A stretch of DNA of 64,000 nucleotides. It comes from Pseudomonas silvicola (GTDB lineage: Bacteria; Pseudomonadota; Gammaproteobacteria; Pseudomonadales; Pseudomonadaceae). Position numbers and translations under genes: made by a program. Location of the stretch: NCBI RefSeq assembly GCF_026651855.1, contig NZ_CP093280.1:6470501-6534500 (forward strand). The letters are read 5' to 3'. How positions within the stretch are numbered: position 1 is the stretch's first letter; each line of letters starts with the position of its first letter. The notes under the pieces are model-generated. The model had not been told where the DNA came from, made no database searches, and saw only the letters and a list, made by a program, of their open reading frames with translations. This document shows, piece by piece, positions 63,710-64,000 of the stretch.

Positions 63710-64000
63710 ATGGGCCCAAGCATCCTCAAAGCTCAGAACCTTAGCAAAGTGGTTCCCAGCGCGGAAGGTGAACTCACCATCCTTCATGAATTGTCACTGG
63801 ACCTGAACAAGGGCGACAGCCTGGCCATCGTCGGCGCTTCGGGCTCCGGCAAATCCACCTTGCTGGGCCTGCTGGCCGGCCTGGACCTGCCCAGCGGCGG
63901 CAACGTGACCCTGGCCGGGCGCGACCTCAGCCAACTGGACGAAGACCAGCGCGCCCGGGTGCGGGCCGAGCACGTGGGCTTCGTGTTCCAGTCCTTCCAG
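63710..64000 (+). CDS. ABC transporter ATP-binding protein, LolD/YbbA-like, cut by the right edge
   Basis: The first 97 residues, in frame from ATG 63710 to the edge. The Walker A motif is GASGSGKST (about residues 45-53) and the Q-loop VFQSFQ ends at the last base. Its short spacing and the LSKVVPSAEGELTIL opening resemble ATPases of lipoprotein- or toxin-exporting YbbA/YbbP systems, which lie next to tesA in many gammaproteobacteria. Only ten bases separate its start from that of the divergent tesA. Confidence 0.85.
   Translation, partial: MGPSILKAQNLSKVVPSAEGELTILHELSLDLNKGDSLAIVGASGSGKSTLLGLLAGLDLPSGGNVTLAGRDLSQLDEDQRARVRAEHVGFVFQSFQ

Overview
The window reads as chromosomal DNA of a Pseudomonas in the putida/fluorescens radiation. 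It is GC-rich and densely coded. It carries the genus-typical cmaX-crfX-cmpX-sigX-oprF block, oprI, rmf next to pyrD, and the pabB-cysH-cysB-aroF order that I recall from P. aeruginosa. It also has GTGGGA-type REP elements. I see no IS element, prophage module, CRISPR array, tRNA or rRNA gene.

Left part (1-17.8 kb), mostly accessory. A sulfide-detoxification locus comes first: a BigR-like repressor, a sulfide:quinone oxidoreductase and a TauE/SafE permease on the minus strand, divergent from a persulfide-dioxygenase-like MBL hydrolase. Then come a Gfo/Idh/MocA oxidoreductase, two small membrane proteins, an EthD protein, a CPA1 antiporter, a HAD phosphatase, a DUF4142 protein, small proteins and a GNAT enzyme. 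A tauD/ABC cluster for organosulfur uptake follows (10.5-14.3 kb), then an RluA-type pseudouridine synthase, an M15 peptidase, a glutaredoxin-like protein and an acyltransferase.

Middle (17.9-35.7 kb). It holds amtB, a yqjD/yqjE/yqjK-like stress membrane operon, an EAL phosphodiesterase, dgt, and a BvgAS-type pair that looks like RocA2/RocS2. Directly after the pair is a Cache-GAF-HD-GYP protein with an unusual insertion. Then come yggL, dacB and a CHASE-PAS-GGDEF cyclase. Three c-di-GMP enzymes therefore lie within 15 kb.

Right part (35.8-64 kb), core genome. It holds rlmL, rmf, pyrD, oprF, sigX, cmpX, crfX, cmaX, rraA, an alpha/beta hydrolase, and ppsA divergent from its regulator. An isolated prpD-type gene follows, then a three-gene operon of retropepsin-like protease, inactive transglutaminase/7TM protein and ATP-grasp ligase. 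This operon is the least understood multi-gene system in the window. Then come pabB, cysH, cysB, a universal stress protein, a thioredoxin-like protein divergent from a PilZ protein, DAHP synthase, a small acetyltransferase, oprI, an L,D-transpeptidase, a small cysteine-containing protein, tesA, and the start of an ABC ATPase cut by the right edge.

The sulfur theme recurs: sulfide oxidation, organosulfur uptake, CysH and CysB. Starts were chosen by Shine-Dalgarno (SD) position where possible, and several genes use TTG or GTG. Family assignments come from reading motifs, not from database searches.
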